A DNA stretch of 16,600 nucleotides from an uncultured Bacilli bacterium (lineage in GTDB: Bacteria; Bacillota_I; Bacilli_A; RF39; UBA660): positions 1-16,600 of the forward strand of contig CANRCI010000019.1 in NCBI GenBank assembly GCA_947629075.1, read 5' to 3'. The notes beneath the pieces are model-generated. The model did not search any database, was not told where the DNA came from, and saw nothing but the letters and a program-made list of their open reading frames with translations. Every line of letters begins with the position of its first letter. Position 1 is the first letter of the stretch. Below are positions 7,499-14,527 of this stretch, piece after piece. Position numbers and translations under genes: made by a program.

Positions 7499-8173
7499 AT
7501 GAAGTGTGGTAAATTAATAGTAATTGAAGGAACAGATTGTTCTGGTAAAGAGACGCAGAGTAAAATTCTTGAGGCTAGGCTTAAAGAAGACGGATATAGA
7601 TGTAAGCGATTTTGCTTTCCTAACTACGATTCACCAACGGGTAAAATAATTGGTGGTAGTTACTTGGGTAAGCCAGAAATAGGGAAGAGTTTATTCAAAG
7701 AGGGAGCTGTTAATGTCGATCCTAAAGTAGCTTCTTTATATTATGCAGCTGACCGTAAATACAATATAAATACTATTTTAGAAGAGGGTAAAGATTTGGA
7801 TTATATAATCTTAGATCGCTATGTCTTTTCTAATATGGCTCATCAAGGTAGTAAAATTTTAGATAAAGATGAAAGATTTAATACTTATCAATGGATAGAT
7901 AAATTAGAGTTTTGGCTTTTAGGACTTCCCAAACCAGATATTACTTTATTTTTACATATGCCTTATAAATATACCGTTGAACTACATAAAAATCGTGCTT
8001 ATTTAGATGAACACGAAAAGAGTAAAAGTCATCTATGTCATGCAGAAGCTTGTTATTTGGAACTTTCTGAATTATACAATTGGGATAAGATCGAGTGTGT
8101 CTCTGGTGGTAAGATTAAATCGATTGAAGACATTAGTGAAGAAGTATATAAAGCTATAATAAGTAAAAAATAA
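7499..8173 (+). CDS. tmk: Thymidylate kinase (dTMP kinase)
   Basis: It phosphorylates dTMP to dTDP using ATP, the step after ThyA. The P-loop is EGTDCSGKETQ at residues 10-20, with Glu-Thr after the lysine in place of the commoner Thr-Thr or Ser-Thr. The DRY motif is at 106-108 (LDRYVFSNMAHQG), and the base-binding helix around 77-90 includes YYAADRKYN. The DITLFL strand is at 147-152, and a lid-like charged segment follows at about 162-176. At 224 residues it is in the family range. ATG 7499 is served by AGGAG at 7485-7489, which sits in the folA remnant. It is the last gene of the unit, with a terminator 10 bases downstream. Confidence 0.93.
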   Translation: MKCGKLIVIEGTDCSGKETQSKILEARLKEDGYRCKRFCFPNYDSPTGKIIGGSYLGKPEIGKSLFKEGAVNVDPKVASLYYAADRKYNINTILEEGKDLDYIILDRYVFSNMAHQGSKILDKDERFNTYQWIDKLEFWLLGLPKPDITLFLHMPYKYTVELHKNRAYLDEHEKSKSHLCHAEACYLELSELYNWDKIECVSGGKIKSIEDISEEVYKAIISKK

Positions 8174-8182
8174 ATTATAATA

Positions 8183-8208
8183 AAAAAGCACGATTATTAT
8201 CGTGTTTT
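8183..8208 (+). terminator. Intrinsic terminator after tmk
   Basis: Stem CACGAT / ATCGTG with loop TATT (8189-8204), flanked by AAAA and TTTT that extend the stem past a single bulged G. The flanking A and T runs allow function on both strands, so it may also stop the leftward gene that ends at 8230. Confidence 0.75.
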
Positions 8209-8229
8209 AATATGGTCAAATATAGGATA

Positions 8230-8652
8230 TTAATTTTTATGTGAGTTAAAATATTTATCTATTTCTTCTTTTGTTTTTTCACTTTGTGGTTTTACCACAT
8301 ATAAAAAGAATATAGTTGAACCACAAAAGATACCTAAATTTAAGATATTGATGTCATTATTACCAAGAAATTTAAAAAGTGAATAAAAAACTATATTGAA
8401 AATAGTACACATAACCATCAATTTATAAATTATGTCTTTATAGTTTGTCATTTTTAATTTTTTAAATTTATTTATTATTTGATATTTTACTATTAAGTAT
8501 GAAACTGGTAGATACACAACTGGTAGATAATCACATAGATCGAACATACAGGGAATAAAGCCCAAAATGTTATAACCCGTCAGTGAAGTAATTATACCGG
8601 TGATGTTTAATACTAATAATACAATTACATATTGAAGAAAAAGATACAACAT
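8230..8652 (-). CDS. Small four-helix membrane protein of unknown function
   Basis: A 140-residue integral membrane protein I do not recognise. Four hydrophobic segments are visible: about residues 2-22, 42-62, 80-97 and 103-122. A basic loop (KFKKLKMTNYKD) follows the second. The charged C-terminal tail (KPQSEKTKEEIDKYF) is probably cytoplasmic. ATG at 8652 is preceded by AGGTGAT at 8659-8665 and by a very good promoter, so it is a real, independently expressed gene. It diverges from the exported-protein and ABC-transporter operon, and its promoter lies within 15 bp of the repeat array in front of that operon. Small multi-helix proteins next to exported-peptide operons are often immunity or accessory proteins; that is only a guess here. 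Confidence 0.75.
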   Translation of the reverse strand: MLYLFLQYVIVLLVLNITGIITSLTGYNILGFIPCMFDLCDYLPVVYLPVSYLIVKYQIINKFKKLKMTNYKDIIYKLMVMCTIFNIVFYSLFKFLGNNDINILNLGIFCGSTIFFLYVVKPQSEKTKEEIDKYFNSHKN

Positions 8653-8671
8653 ATCATTATCACCTATAAAA

Positions 8672-8700
8672 AGTATAGTATATTAAAGAAGTATTTTCAA
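8672..8700 (-). promoter_or_regulatory. Strong sigma-A promoter of the leftward membrane protein
   Basis: On the minus strand TTGAAA (8695-8700) and TATACT (8672-8677) are separated by exactly 17 bp. Transcription should start near 8665, giving a leader of about 13 bases that begins at the ribosome binding site. Confidence 0.75.
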
Positions 8701-8714
8701 TTCGTCTTACCAGA

Positions 8715-8768
8715 TACCATTTAAGTACTAAAAAATACCATTCAGGTATGAAAAGGTACCATTTGATT
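8715..8768 (+). promoter_or_regulatory. Triple 21-bp direct repeat, LytTR-type operator candidate
   Basis: TACCATT occurs at 8715, 8736 and 8757, exactly 21 bp apart, so all three lie on the same face of the helix. The longer boxes are TACCATTTAAG, TACCATTCAGG and TACCATTTGAT, each followed by an A-rich spacer. This is the layout of sites for LytTR-family response regulators (ComE, BlpR, PlnC, AgrA type): 9-bp direct repeats about 21 bp apart, with streptococcal sites of ACCxTTxAG type. The third copy overlaps the -35 region of the operon promoter. No regulator gene lies in the window, so the assignment rests on pattern alone. Confidence 0.65.
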
Positions 8769-8785
8769 AAAGAAAAATTTCTAAA

Positions 8786-8794
8786 TGATATAAT
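8786..8794 (+). promoter_or_regulatory. Extended -10 of the exported-protein operon
   Basis: TGATATAAT is a perfect extended -10 with no -35 box at standard spacing (TTGATT at 8763-8768 is 20 bp away). A weak -35 is what an activator-dependent promoter would show, with the 21-bp repeats just upstream. Expected start near 8801, leader about 29 bases. Confidence 0.65.
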
Positions 8795-8829
8795 TAAATC
8801 ATCTGGAGAGATTACTTAAGGAGGGTATG

Positions 8830-9270
8830 ATGAAATTTAATAAATATTTATTAATTGTATTGGCAATTACCTTTATAACATCAGCAGGACAAATTTTTGC
8901 TTTTTCAGAATTTAAAAACTTTTATACGATAACAAATGCTTCAATACCTGCCAATAACGGAAGTAGAACTTTTACTAAAACTAATATCGATCTATTAGAG
9001 GCAGGTTATGATGGACAAGCAGTAAACAATGTTACTATTTCACCATCTAAAGATACTTTAGATGTAAGACTAGTTATATCTTCATTGAATAATAAAACTG
9101 ATGGTTGGAAAATTTTAACGAATGGTAAATCTACTATTGTTGGAACTGGTCTAAGTTATGGATTCCCAGTTAGTTCAGATGTATTTAAATTAACTATTGA
9201 TTCTAGATGGTATTATACTAAAGCTACTACAGTAAGTGGTAAATGGGGATTTTATAATAATAATTCATAA
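8830..9270 (+). CDS. Small secreted protein, first gene of the ABC operon
   Basis: A 146-residue exported protein I cannot assign with certainty. The N-terminus is a classical signal peptide (basic MKFNK, then LLIVLAITFI, with likely cleavage after A24 in GQIFA). The mature part of about 120 residues is rich in Thr, Ser and Asn, lacks cysteine, and alternates like beta-strands; it ends SGKWGFYNNNS. General build recalls small beta-rich exported proteins of Bacilli found beside ABC genes, such as DUF2712 or lactococcin 972 types, but I see no decisive motif. Two adjacent ATG codons exist (8827, 8830). AAGGAGG at 8818-8824 is only 2 bases from the first and 5 from the second, so 8830 is preferred. 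There is no double-glycine leader. Bacteriocin or signal roles are inferred only from context. Confidence 0.8.
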   Translation: MKFNKYLLIVLAITFITSAGQIFAFSEFKNFYTITNASIPANNGSRTFTKTNIDLLEAGYDGQAVNNVTISPSKDTLDVRLVISSLNNKTDGWKILTNGKSTIVGTGLSYGFPVSSDVFKLTIDSRWYYTKATTVSGKWGFYNNNS

Positions 9271-9322
9271 ATAATAAAAATTAAGAAATACCTCTCCAGA
9301 AATTTTTTGCGTGAGGTTTATT

Positions 9323-10132
9323 ATGTTAAAAAGAAATAAAAAGTTAATAATATTATATTTGTTTATCATTGGTATATATGTCGTTAATATATGTATTTTT
9401 ATGAAAAATATATATGCTAAAAACTATTTGTTTTTTGATGATGTAAACAGATTTTCTTTTTGGGATTATTCTTTTCATCAAGGAATTGCTACTATATTAA
9501 TGTTTTTGTTGCCCATCCTCATTTCTTTTATATCATTGTTCGATTTATCCCGTAAATTAAAGGGTTCTTATTTAAAAAATTGTCTGTTACGTGAGAGATA
9601 TGAAAAGTTCATGATCAAAGAGATAGTATTGTCGTATTTAAAAGCTATTATTCCTTTTATTGTTGGGACAGGTACCATATTTATAATTGGAAGTTTCTTA
9701 TTCAAAGAGAATATCTCTAATACAGAATATGCCGATTTATTTTCGGGGTTTATATACAATAATTCATATTCCCCTTATTATCACGTCTTCATATCTATGA
9801 TATTACTGATACTATTTATTTGTTTCATCGTTAATCTTGGAGTTATAATCTTTAGAGTGATAAGAAATTATAATATAACAGTTGTATTAACTTTTATTTG
9901 TCTGAACGTTCTCAACTATGTAATGTCAATTATTTTTACATTGTGTTCTTATTTTGTAAGTTATGAATTTAATGATATTTTAGATAACTTTAATATATAT
10001 AGTGGTTATTTAGGGGGTTATTATATCAATTTTAATCTAATAGTTATTCTCGTTCTATTCATTATTTCTTCAATTGTAGTTTGGGTTTTATATAAGGATA
10101 AGGAAAGGGTAGTGATGGATTTTGAGCACTAA
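9323..10132 (+). CDS. Six-helix membrane protein, putative ABC permease subunit 1
   Basis: A 269-residue integral membrane protein with about six hydrophobic helices: near residues 8-28, 49-72, 100-122, 148-172, 180-210 and 230-256. After helix 2 comes a basic cytoplasmic loop (SRKLKGSYLKNCLLRERYEKF) leading into helix 3. The same loop pattern occurs in the next two genes, so the three look like diverged copies. The build matches small ABC-2-type permeases of Bacilli, such as those grouped as DUF2705. ATG 9323 is chosen because GAGGT lies five bases upstream; a GTG at 9311 is part of that site. It follows the secreted protein by 52 bases without a terminator. Confidence 0.8.
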   Translation: MLKRNKKLIILYLFIIGIYVVNICIFMKNIYAKNYLFFDDVNRFSFWDYSFHQGIATILMFLLPILISFISLFDLSRKLKGSYLKNCLLRERYEKFMIKEIVLSYLKAIIPFIVGTGTIFIIGSFLFKENISNTEYADLFSGFIYNNSYSPYYHVFISMILLILFICFIVNLGVIIFRVIRNYNITVVLTFICLNVLNYVMSIIFTLCSYFVSYEFNDILDNFNIYSGYLGGYYINFNLIVILVLFIISSIVVWVLYKDKERVVMDFEH

Positions 10133-10865
10133 GATATTAAACATTATTACTTCCAAAAAAGAATACTATGTCTTATTGGGTTATATAATGTTAGGGTGTT
10201 TAGCCTTTGCGAATCGTTATGCGGGAGATGCTTACTTAGACATAATGTTAACAATTACCAATAACAAAATTTTCTTAATTATCTTTTTATATCCCAGTTT
10301 TGTCTTTTTATGGTATCTCGTCATAAACTACATGAATAATGATTATTCTTATTTACTGCGAATGAACAACAGAAGAGATTACTTATTTAAAATAATAAAA
10401 CAATTAATACTTGCAACTACATTATTTTTTCTTCAATATATTGTCATTCAGATGATTTTTATTAATATTACCAAACATACTCCATTTTTAATTAGTAATA
10501 ACTTTGGATATGACACTAATGATTTTATTTTATTGTTGGTCTGTCTAGGTAGAACTTTTTTAAATTTGCTAATCTTGGGATTGTTTTCATTCTTACTATT
10601 AATGGAAGATTACAATAAAGAATTTAGTTCTAGTATCATATTTCTAGTTCTAATAATAACTTTCTTTAGTGATAGATTTTATGCCACCAAATATTCTTTA
10701 ATCAATATTTTTAATCTAGGTTTTCAAGTATATGGCTATGATTTGTGTAACAATATATATTATTTGATATCATCTAGTATATTTTTCTTTTTAACTTTAT
10801 CTTTAATATTAATGTTTACAATCAATAAAAAATATCAGAAGATAGATTTGGGGATCGATGTATGA
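10122..10865 (+). CDS. Six-helix membrane protein, putative ABC permease subunit 2
   Basis: A 247-residue membrane protein with about six hydrophobic helices. After helix 2 comes the basic loop YSYLLRMNNRRDYLFKIIKQ, aligning with those of its two neighbours. It starts at TTG 10122: an in-frame stop sits just upstream at 10113-10115, the next ATG is 22 codons inside helix 1, and AAGG/AGGG sequences lie 10-20 bases before. It overlaps the previous gene by 11 bases and the next by four (ATGA), so translation of all three membrane proteins is probably coupled, and equal amounts are expected. The substrate is unknown; membrane topology and neighbourhood support a transporter subunit. Confidence 0.78.
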   Translation: MSTKILNIITSKKEYYVLLGYIMLGCLAFANRYAGDAYLDIMLTITNNKIFLIIFLYPSFVFLWYLVINYMNNDYSYLLRMNNRRDYLFKIIKQLILATTLFFLQYIVIQMIFINITKHTPFLISNNFGYDTNDFILLLVCLGRTFLNLLILGLFSFLLLMEDYNKEFSSSIIFLVLIITFFSDRFYATKYSLINIFNLGFQVYGYDLCNNIYYLISSSIFFFLTLSLILMFTINKKYQKIDLGIDV

Positions 10866-11524
10866 AATACGAGTCTTTAAAATATAAATTATTACGTTCT
10901 TTTGCTATTAATAAAACGAGGTTATTTCTTCTTTTATTAATGTTGACTTTAGTCTTAGTCTTTAGATTTTCCTATAATTTTGCAGGTGACTATTCGATGT
11001 ACTATTACATCATTTCCGGAATTGCTAAGACGAATATTAACTTTCTAAATGTATCGATGATCGTTTCTTATAATATTTTTATAGTATGCCTATCGATTGA
11101 ATTATGCATTACCTATAAGAAAATTAGTTATAATCTATTACCGCGATTATCTTCCAAAAAAATCTTTAATAACATGTACGGCGAAAACTTGATTTTGATC
11201 AGCATTTATTCTTTGTTTTTTTACTTGTTATGTAGTTTACTGGTTGGGTTTCAAGAATTTAATTTTTTAACTTTACTTTTAATAGTTTTAAAGAATATAT
11301 ATATAAGTACGATAGCGATTACGCTGTATGAATTTTTTAAGAAATATTATGTGATATTAATGGCCTTAATAATTATTTTACCAATTTATTTTAATTACAT
11401 TTCTCTAATTTATATTACAGATTTTAATGTCCAACTAAAGGGTGTCGTAATATTATTATTTAACATCATTTTATATAGTATAAGTTATTTTAATAGGAGG
11501 TATCTATATGAGTATAAAGATTAA
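10862..11524 (+). CDS. Six-helix membrane protein, putative ABC permease subunit 3
   Basis: A 220-residue membrane protein with about six hydrophobic helices. The post-helix-2 loop LLPRLSSKKIFNNMYGENLIL corresponds to that of the preceding two proteins; the arginine and the following Lys/Arg pair are the clearest shared marks. Its start codon overlaps the previous stop as ATGA. Its 3' end overlaps the ATPase start by 17 bases and carries that gene's ribosome binding site. Three small single-domain permeases for one ATPase is more than the usual homodimer or heterodimer, so the subunit arrangement is uncertain. Confidence 0.78.
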   Translation: MKYESLKYKLLRSFAINKTRLFLLLLMLTLVLVFRFSYNFAGDYSMYYYIISGIAKTNINFLNVSMIVSYNIFIVCLSIELCITYKKISYNLLPRLSSKKIFNNMYGENLILISIYSLFFYLLCSLLVGFQEFNFLTLLLIVLKNIYISTIAITLYEFFKKYYVILMALIIILPIYFNYISLIYITDFNVQLKGVVILLFNIILYSISYFNRRYLYEYKD

Positions 11525-12140
11525 AAACGTTTCCAAAAAAATAAAAAGAGAACAGGTCTTAGATAGGGTTACTTTAACTTTCAATGAAGGTCATATTTAT
11601 GGTATTACTGGTCGAAATGGTTCTGGTAAAACGATGTTATTAAAAACGATTTGCGGTTTTGTTGTACCAGATGATGGGGAAGTAATAGTTGATGGAGAAA
11701 ACATCTTTAAAACAAGTGGTTTTCCTAAAGATACTAGGGCTATGTTTGATAGTTCAAACTATTTAAATGATTTAAGTGGGTATGAAAATTTAGAGTTATT
11801 GGCATCCATTCAAAATAAAATTACTAAAAAAGAGATTGATGAAACTCTAGAACAGGTTAAGTTGACTACGGAAAAGAATAAAAAATTTGGAAAATATTCT
11901 CTAGGAATGAAACAGAAAGTAGGAATTGCCCAAGTTTTAATGGAAGATCCTAAAATAATGATTTTTGATGAACCATTTAATGGTTTAGATGATAATAGTG
12001 CTAAAAACATAAGAAAGATACTCAAAAAAAAGAAAGAAGAGGGAAAAATTATTATTATTGCAACCCATGTTAAAGAAGATATAGAAAATCTTTGTGATAT
12101 TATTTATCGCATGGATAAAGGGAAAGTAGTTAAAAATTAA
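11508..12140 (+). CDS. ABC transporter ATP-binding protein
   Basis: A 210-residue cytoplasmic ATPase that would power the three membrane proteins encoded before it. Walker A is GRNGSGKT near residues 36-43, the signature is YSLGMKQK, Walker B is IMIFDEP followed by FNGLDD (D-loop), and the H-loop is IIIATH. The LGMKQ signature is typical of ATPases paired with ABC-2-type exporters, including bacteriocin export or self-protection systems. AGGAGG at 11495-11500 gives optimal spacing to ATG 11508. The sequence is complete with no damaged motif, so the system is probably active. It closes the operon, with a terminator immediately after. Confidence 0.93.
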   Translation: MSIKIKNVSKKIKREQVLDRVTLTFNEGHIYGITGRNGSGKTMLLKTICGFVVPDDGEVIVDGENIFKTSGFPKDTRAMFDSSNYLNDLSGYENLELLASIQNKITKKEIDETLEQVKLTTEKNKKFGKYSLGMKQKVGIAQVLMEDPKIMIFDEPFNGLDDNSAKNIRKILKKKKEEGKIIIIATHVKEDIENLCDIIYRMDKGKVVKN

Positions 12141-12146
12141 TGCATC

Positions 12147-12176
12147 AAAAAAGAGAAAATTTAATTTCTCTTTTTT
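12147..12176. terminator. Bidirectional terminator between converging genes
   Basis: A perfect 12-bp stem (AAAAAAGAGAAA / TTTCTCTTTTTT) with a six-base loop. The A and T runs serve as U-tract on either strand, so it can end both the rightward ABC operon and the leftward GspE-like gene, whose stop codon (12175-12177) lies at its edge. Confidence 0.75.
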
Positions 12177-13854
12177 ATTCTTTTAATAAAATTATGTCAT
12201 CTGGAACATTCATATCAATTATTTCAACATCATCAGCAAGAACATCGATTATATCAAGATTTTGTTCCGGTTCAACAACTTTATAATTAAATTTAACATT
12301 GTCTAAATATAGAGTATTATCAACTTTATCGCTAGCGTCTGGAATAGCACCACCAGCCATATTATTGATACTGTGGTTTTCATCTAAGACAACTTCATCA
12401 CCATCGTGAATTTCAGTATTTTGAGCTTGGAATTCATTAAAGTTAAAGTTGTTTTCAAAAATGTCAAGACCATCATCAATATTTTCTTCATCTTCATCTT
12501 CATCTACTTCATCTTCGATTTCAAAGATATCAGTTATTAGTGATGGTAAATCGTTTTCATCTTCAATGCTAGCATCGATTAAGTCATCTTCTAGGTCGAA
12601 GTCATCGTAATCTTCATCATTAACACCACTAACATTAAGACCCATCTCTTTACGAATACTGTTATCTAGGTCAGTATCGATATCGATAACACGATATACT
12701 TCTTGGAAAGTTGTATAACCTTCTAGAACTTTTAGTAAAGCATCTTGTAAAAGGGTAGTAGTATCACCACTGTAGACCATTTCACGAAGTTGTTCCTTAT
12801 CAAGGTTTTCATCACTGATAGCATCACGAAGTTTTTCACCGATGTATAAGACTTCATGCAGAGCCATACGACCGACGAATCCTTTATGACAATGTTCACA
12901 ACCGACCGGTTCATACAACTGTTTAACTTTTTTCTTTAATACTTTTTTGAATAATATTCGTTCATATTTTGTAGCAGGGCGCAATCTTTTACAGTGAGGA
13001 CATAGAGTTCTCGTCAACTTTTGAGAAATGATTCCTACAACTGAAGCTGCAATCATGTATCGTTCAACGTTCATATCGATTAGACGTTCAATCGTGGCAA
13101 GTGAGTTATTGGTGTGGATAGTCGATAGAACTAAGTGTCCAGTGATTGATGCACGAACGGCAATTTGAGCTGTTTCTTCGTCACGCATCTCTCCGATTAG
13201 AATGATGTTCGGGTCTTGACGCAAGATAGATCTAAGCGCAGCCGCGAAAGTCATTCCAATTTCACTGTTAACTTGAACTTGGTTAATACCTTCGATATTC
13301 ATCTCTATCGGATCTTCGACGGTTATTACGTTAGTCTCTTCTTTATTCAAAGCTTGTAACATTGAATAAGTAGTAGTCGATTTACCAGATCCAGTAGCAC
13401 CAGTAACCAAGATAATACCATTTGGAACAGCCATCATCTTTTTAACTTTTTCCAAGTTAGAAGGAGTAAAGTTAAGTCCCTCTAAACCAGATAGACCTTT
13501 TTGGAAGTCCAAGATACGTAAAACTGTTTTTTCACCTTCGTTAGTAGGAAGAACAGATACACGGATATCCAAATCACGTCCACCAATACGGCCTTTGATA
13601 GCACCATCCTGCGGTAGCCTTGTCTCGGTGATATTCATATTTGAAACTAGTTTAACCCTAGTAATTAAATTTCTCTCATAAGCTTTTGGTACGATAGCAT
13701 GGTTTTGCAAGTCACCATCTATTCTCATACGAACCATAAGAGAGTCATCCCTCGGGTCTAGATGTATATCACTGGCATTGTGCTGTGCAGCATATAGTAT
13801 AATTTGATTGACGATGTCAACTATAGGTGTTTTAGCAAAATCATACTCTACCAT
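12175..13854 (-). CDS. GspE/PilB-family pilus assembly ATPase with acidic C-terminal extension
   Basis: A hexameric cytoplasmic ATPase of the type II secretion / type IV pilus superfamily that drives assembly of pilin-like subunits. Visible parts: N2E-like domain from residue 1 (ASDIHLDP at 27-34), Walker A GATGSGKST at 152-160, Asp-box around 178-184 (TVEDPIE), Walker B IILIGEMRD at 217-225, His-box TGHLVLSTIHTN at 238-249, and a zinc site C285/C288 and C319/C322. The usual N-terminal N1E domain is absent; the core ends near residue 390. Residues 391-559 form an extra tail very rich in Asp and Glu (for example DEVDEDEDEENIDDG), not part of the family core. ATG 13854 is preceded by AAGGGGA. 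Divergent from two pilin-like genes, it probably serves them. No PilT-type retraction ATPase is visible. Confidence 0.9.
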   Translation of the reverse strand: MVEYDFAKTPIVDIVNQIILYAAQHNASDIHLDPRDDSLMVRMRIDGDLQNHAIVPKAYERNLITRVKLVSNMNITETRLPQDGAIKGRIGGRDLDIRVSVLPTNEGEKTVLRILDFQKGLSGLEGLNFTPSNLEKVKKMMAVPNGIILVTGATGSGKSTTTYSMLQALNKEETNVITVEDPIEMNIEGINQVQVNSEIGMTFAAALRSILRQDPNIILIGEMRDEETAQIAVRASITGHLVLSTIHTNNSLATIERLIDMNVERYMIAASVVGIISQKLTRTLCPHCKRLRPATKYERILFKKVLKKKVKQLYEPVGCEHCHKGFVGRMALHEVLYIGEKLRDAISDENLDKEQLREMVYSGDTTTLLQDALLKVLEGYTTFQEVYRVIDIDTDLDNSIRKEMGLNVSGVNDEDYDDFDLEDDLIDASIEDENDLPSLITDIFEIEDEVDEDEDEENIDDGLDIFENNFNFNEFQAQNTEIHDGDEVVLDENHSINNMAGGAIPDASDKVDNTLYLDNVKFNYKVVEPEQNLDIIDVLADDVEIIDMNVPDDIILLKE

Positions 13855-13902
13855 AATAAATTTCCCCTTTTTATATTTTCCTGTAGAATTTTACTCTAAT
13901 TT

Positions 13903-13928
13903 ATTATATAATATTTTTAAGTTATAAT
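13903..13928. promoter_or_regulatory. AT-rich divergent promoter region, gspE-like gene and pilin operon
   Basis: In the 97-bp gap between the divergent genes, ATTATATAAT at 13903-13912 provides a TATAAT on both strands. A second rightward TATAAT is at 13923-13928, which would give the pilin operon a leader of about 17 bases. No clear -35 boxes are seen, so exact assignment is tentative. Confidence 0.4.
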
Positions 13929-13951
13929 CAATAAAGGTAAGTGATTTTTTT

Positions 13952-14518
13952 ATGAAAAAGTTGAATAAAAAGGGTTTCTTACTAGCAGAAGCTATAGTTG
14001 TTGGTGTTTTCATATTAACACTATTTACAGTTTTGTTTTCCAATATCGTTCCGATGTTCGGATATTATGAAGCCAACCTTATGTATGATGACATCGACAG
14101 TATCTATAAAATCCATTTAATTCGTAATATGATTCTCATCGATAGTGATATCGATTCCAGTAGTGATGCGATTAACCAAATATTTGGTCGTATCTCATCA
14201 ACTTATGGTTATTATAGTTTTTCAAACGATAACATCTGTAATTATTTAAAAAATAAAAATTACTGTAAAACTTTGTTAAGTGAAGATTATTTAAATGTCA
14301 AATCGATTGTCGTTACTACTTATAATACGCAATTGTTAAAGAATAGTTTGAAATCGATAACACTTCCACGTACGGTTGAAAACTACATTGAAGAAATGCA
14401 GACTTATAACTCACCAACTTCTTATAAGAATTACAAACGTTTAATTGTCGAATTTAATGATGGACATGTTGCCAATCTAGAAATTAGAGTTGTCTGTGGT
14501 AAGACAGATCTTTCTTAG
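13952..14518 (+). CDS. Type IV pilin-like protein (prepilin N-terminus)
   Basis: A 188-residue protein with a class III signal: MKKLNKKG, then cleavage and FLLAEAIVVGVFILTLF, with the conserved Glu at mature position 5 and one long hydrophobic helix. After prepilin peptidase removes the leader, such proteins sit in the membrane until the assembly ATPase builds them into a filament. The remaining 155 residues form a soluble head with three cysteines in the middle (around NICNYLKNKNYCKTL) and one near the end (VVCGKT), and are not recognised further. It is divergent from the GspE-like ATPase and 9 bases before a second pilin-like gene. It may be a minor pilin or pseudopilin. The ribosome binding site is weak (AAAGGT at 13933-13938, then GTGAT). 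Confidence 0.82.
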   Translation: MKKLNKKGFLLAEAIVVGVFILTLFTVLFSNIVPMFGYYEANLMYDDIDSIYKIHLIRNMILIDSDIDSSSDAINQIFGRISSTYGYYSFSNDNICNYLKNKNYCKTLLSEDYLNVKSIVVTTYNTQLLKNSLKSITLPRTVENYIEEMQTYNSPTSYKNYKRLIVEFNDGHVANLEIRVVCGKTDLS

Positions 14519-14527
14519 GAGGAATTT

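Noticed and set aside
8735..8760. Inverted repeats ATACC-ATTCA-GGTAT and GGTACC as an alternative palindromic operator
   Set aside because: They arise around the middle and third boxes only; the three-copy direct repeat explains all of the sequence, so the palindromes are probably incidental.
8715..8768. CRISPR-like repeats
   Set aside because: Shared cores are only 7 bases with degenerate flanks and no spacers of unique 30-base type; the phased-operator reading fits better.
8748..8819. A 23-codon frame (MKRYHLIKEKF...) that could be a signal peptide gene
   Set aside because: It lies across the operator repeats and the -10 element, upstream of the expected transcript start, and its ATG has no properly spaced ribosome binding site.
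8802..9300. Nine-base inverted repeat, TCTGGAGAG at 8802-8810 and CTCTCCAGA at 9292-9300, flanking the secreted protein gene
   Set aside because: A 9-bp match over about 500 bases is expected by chance at appreciable frequency, and neither arm extends further.
9290..9317. Possible hairpin ACCTC...GAGGT covering the ribosome binding site of the first permease
   Set aside because: Only five pairs with a loop of about 18 bases; too weak to claim translational control.
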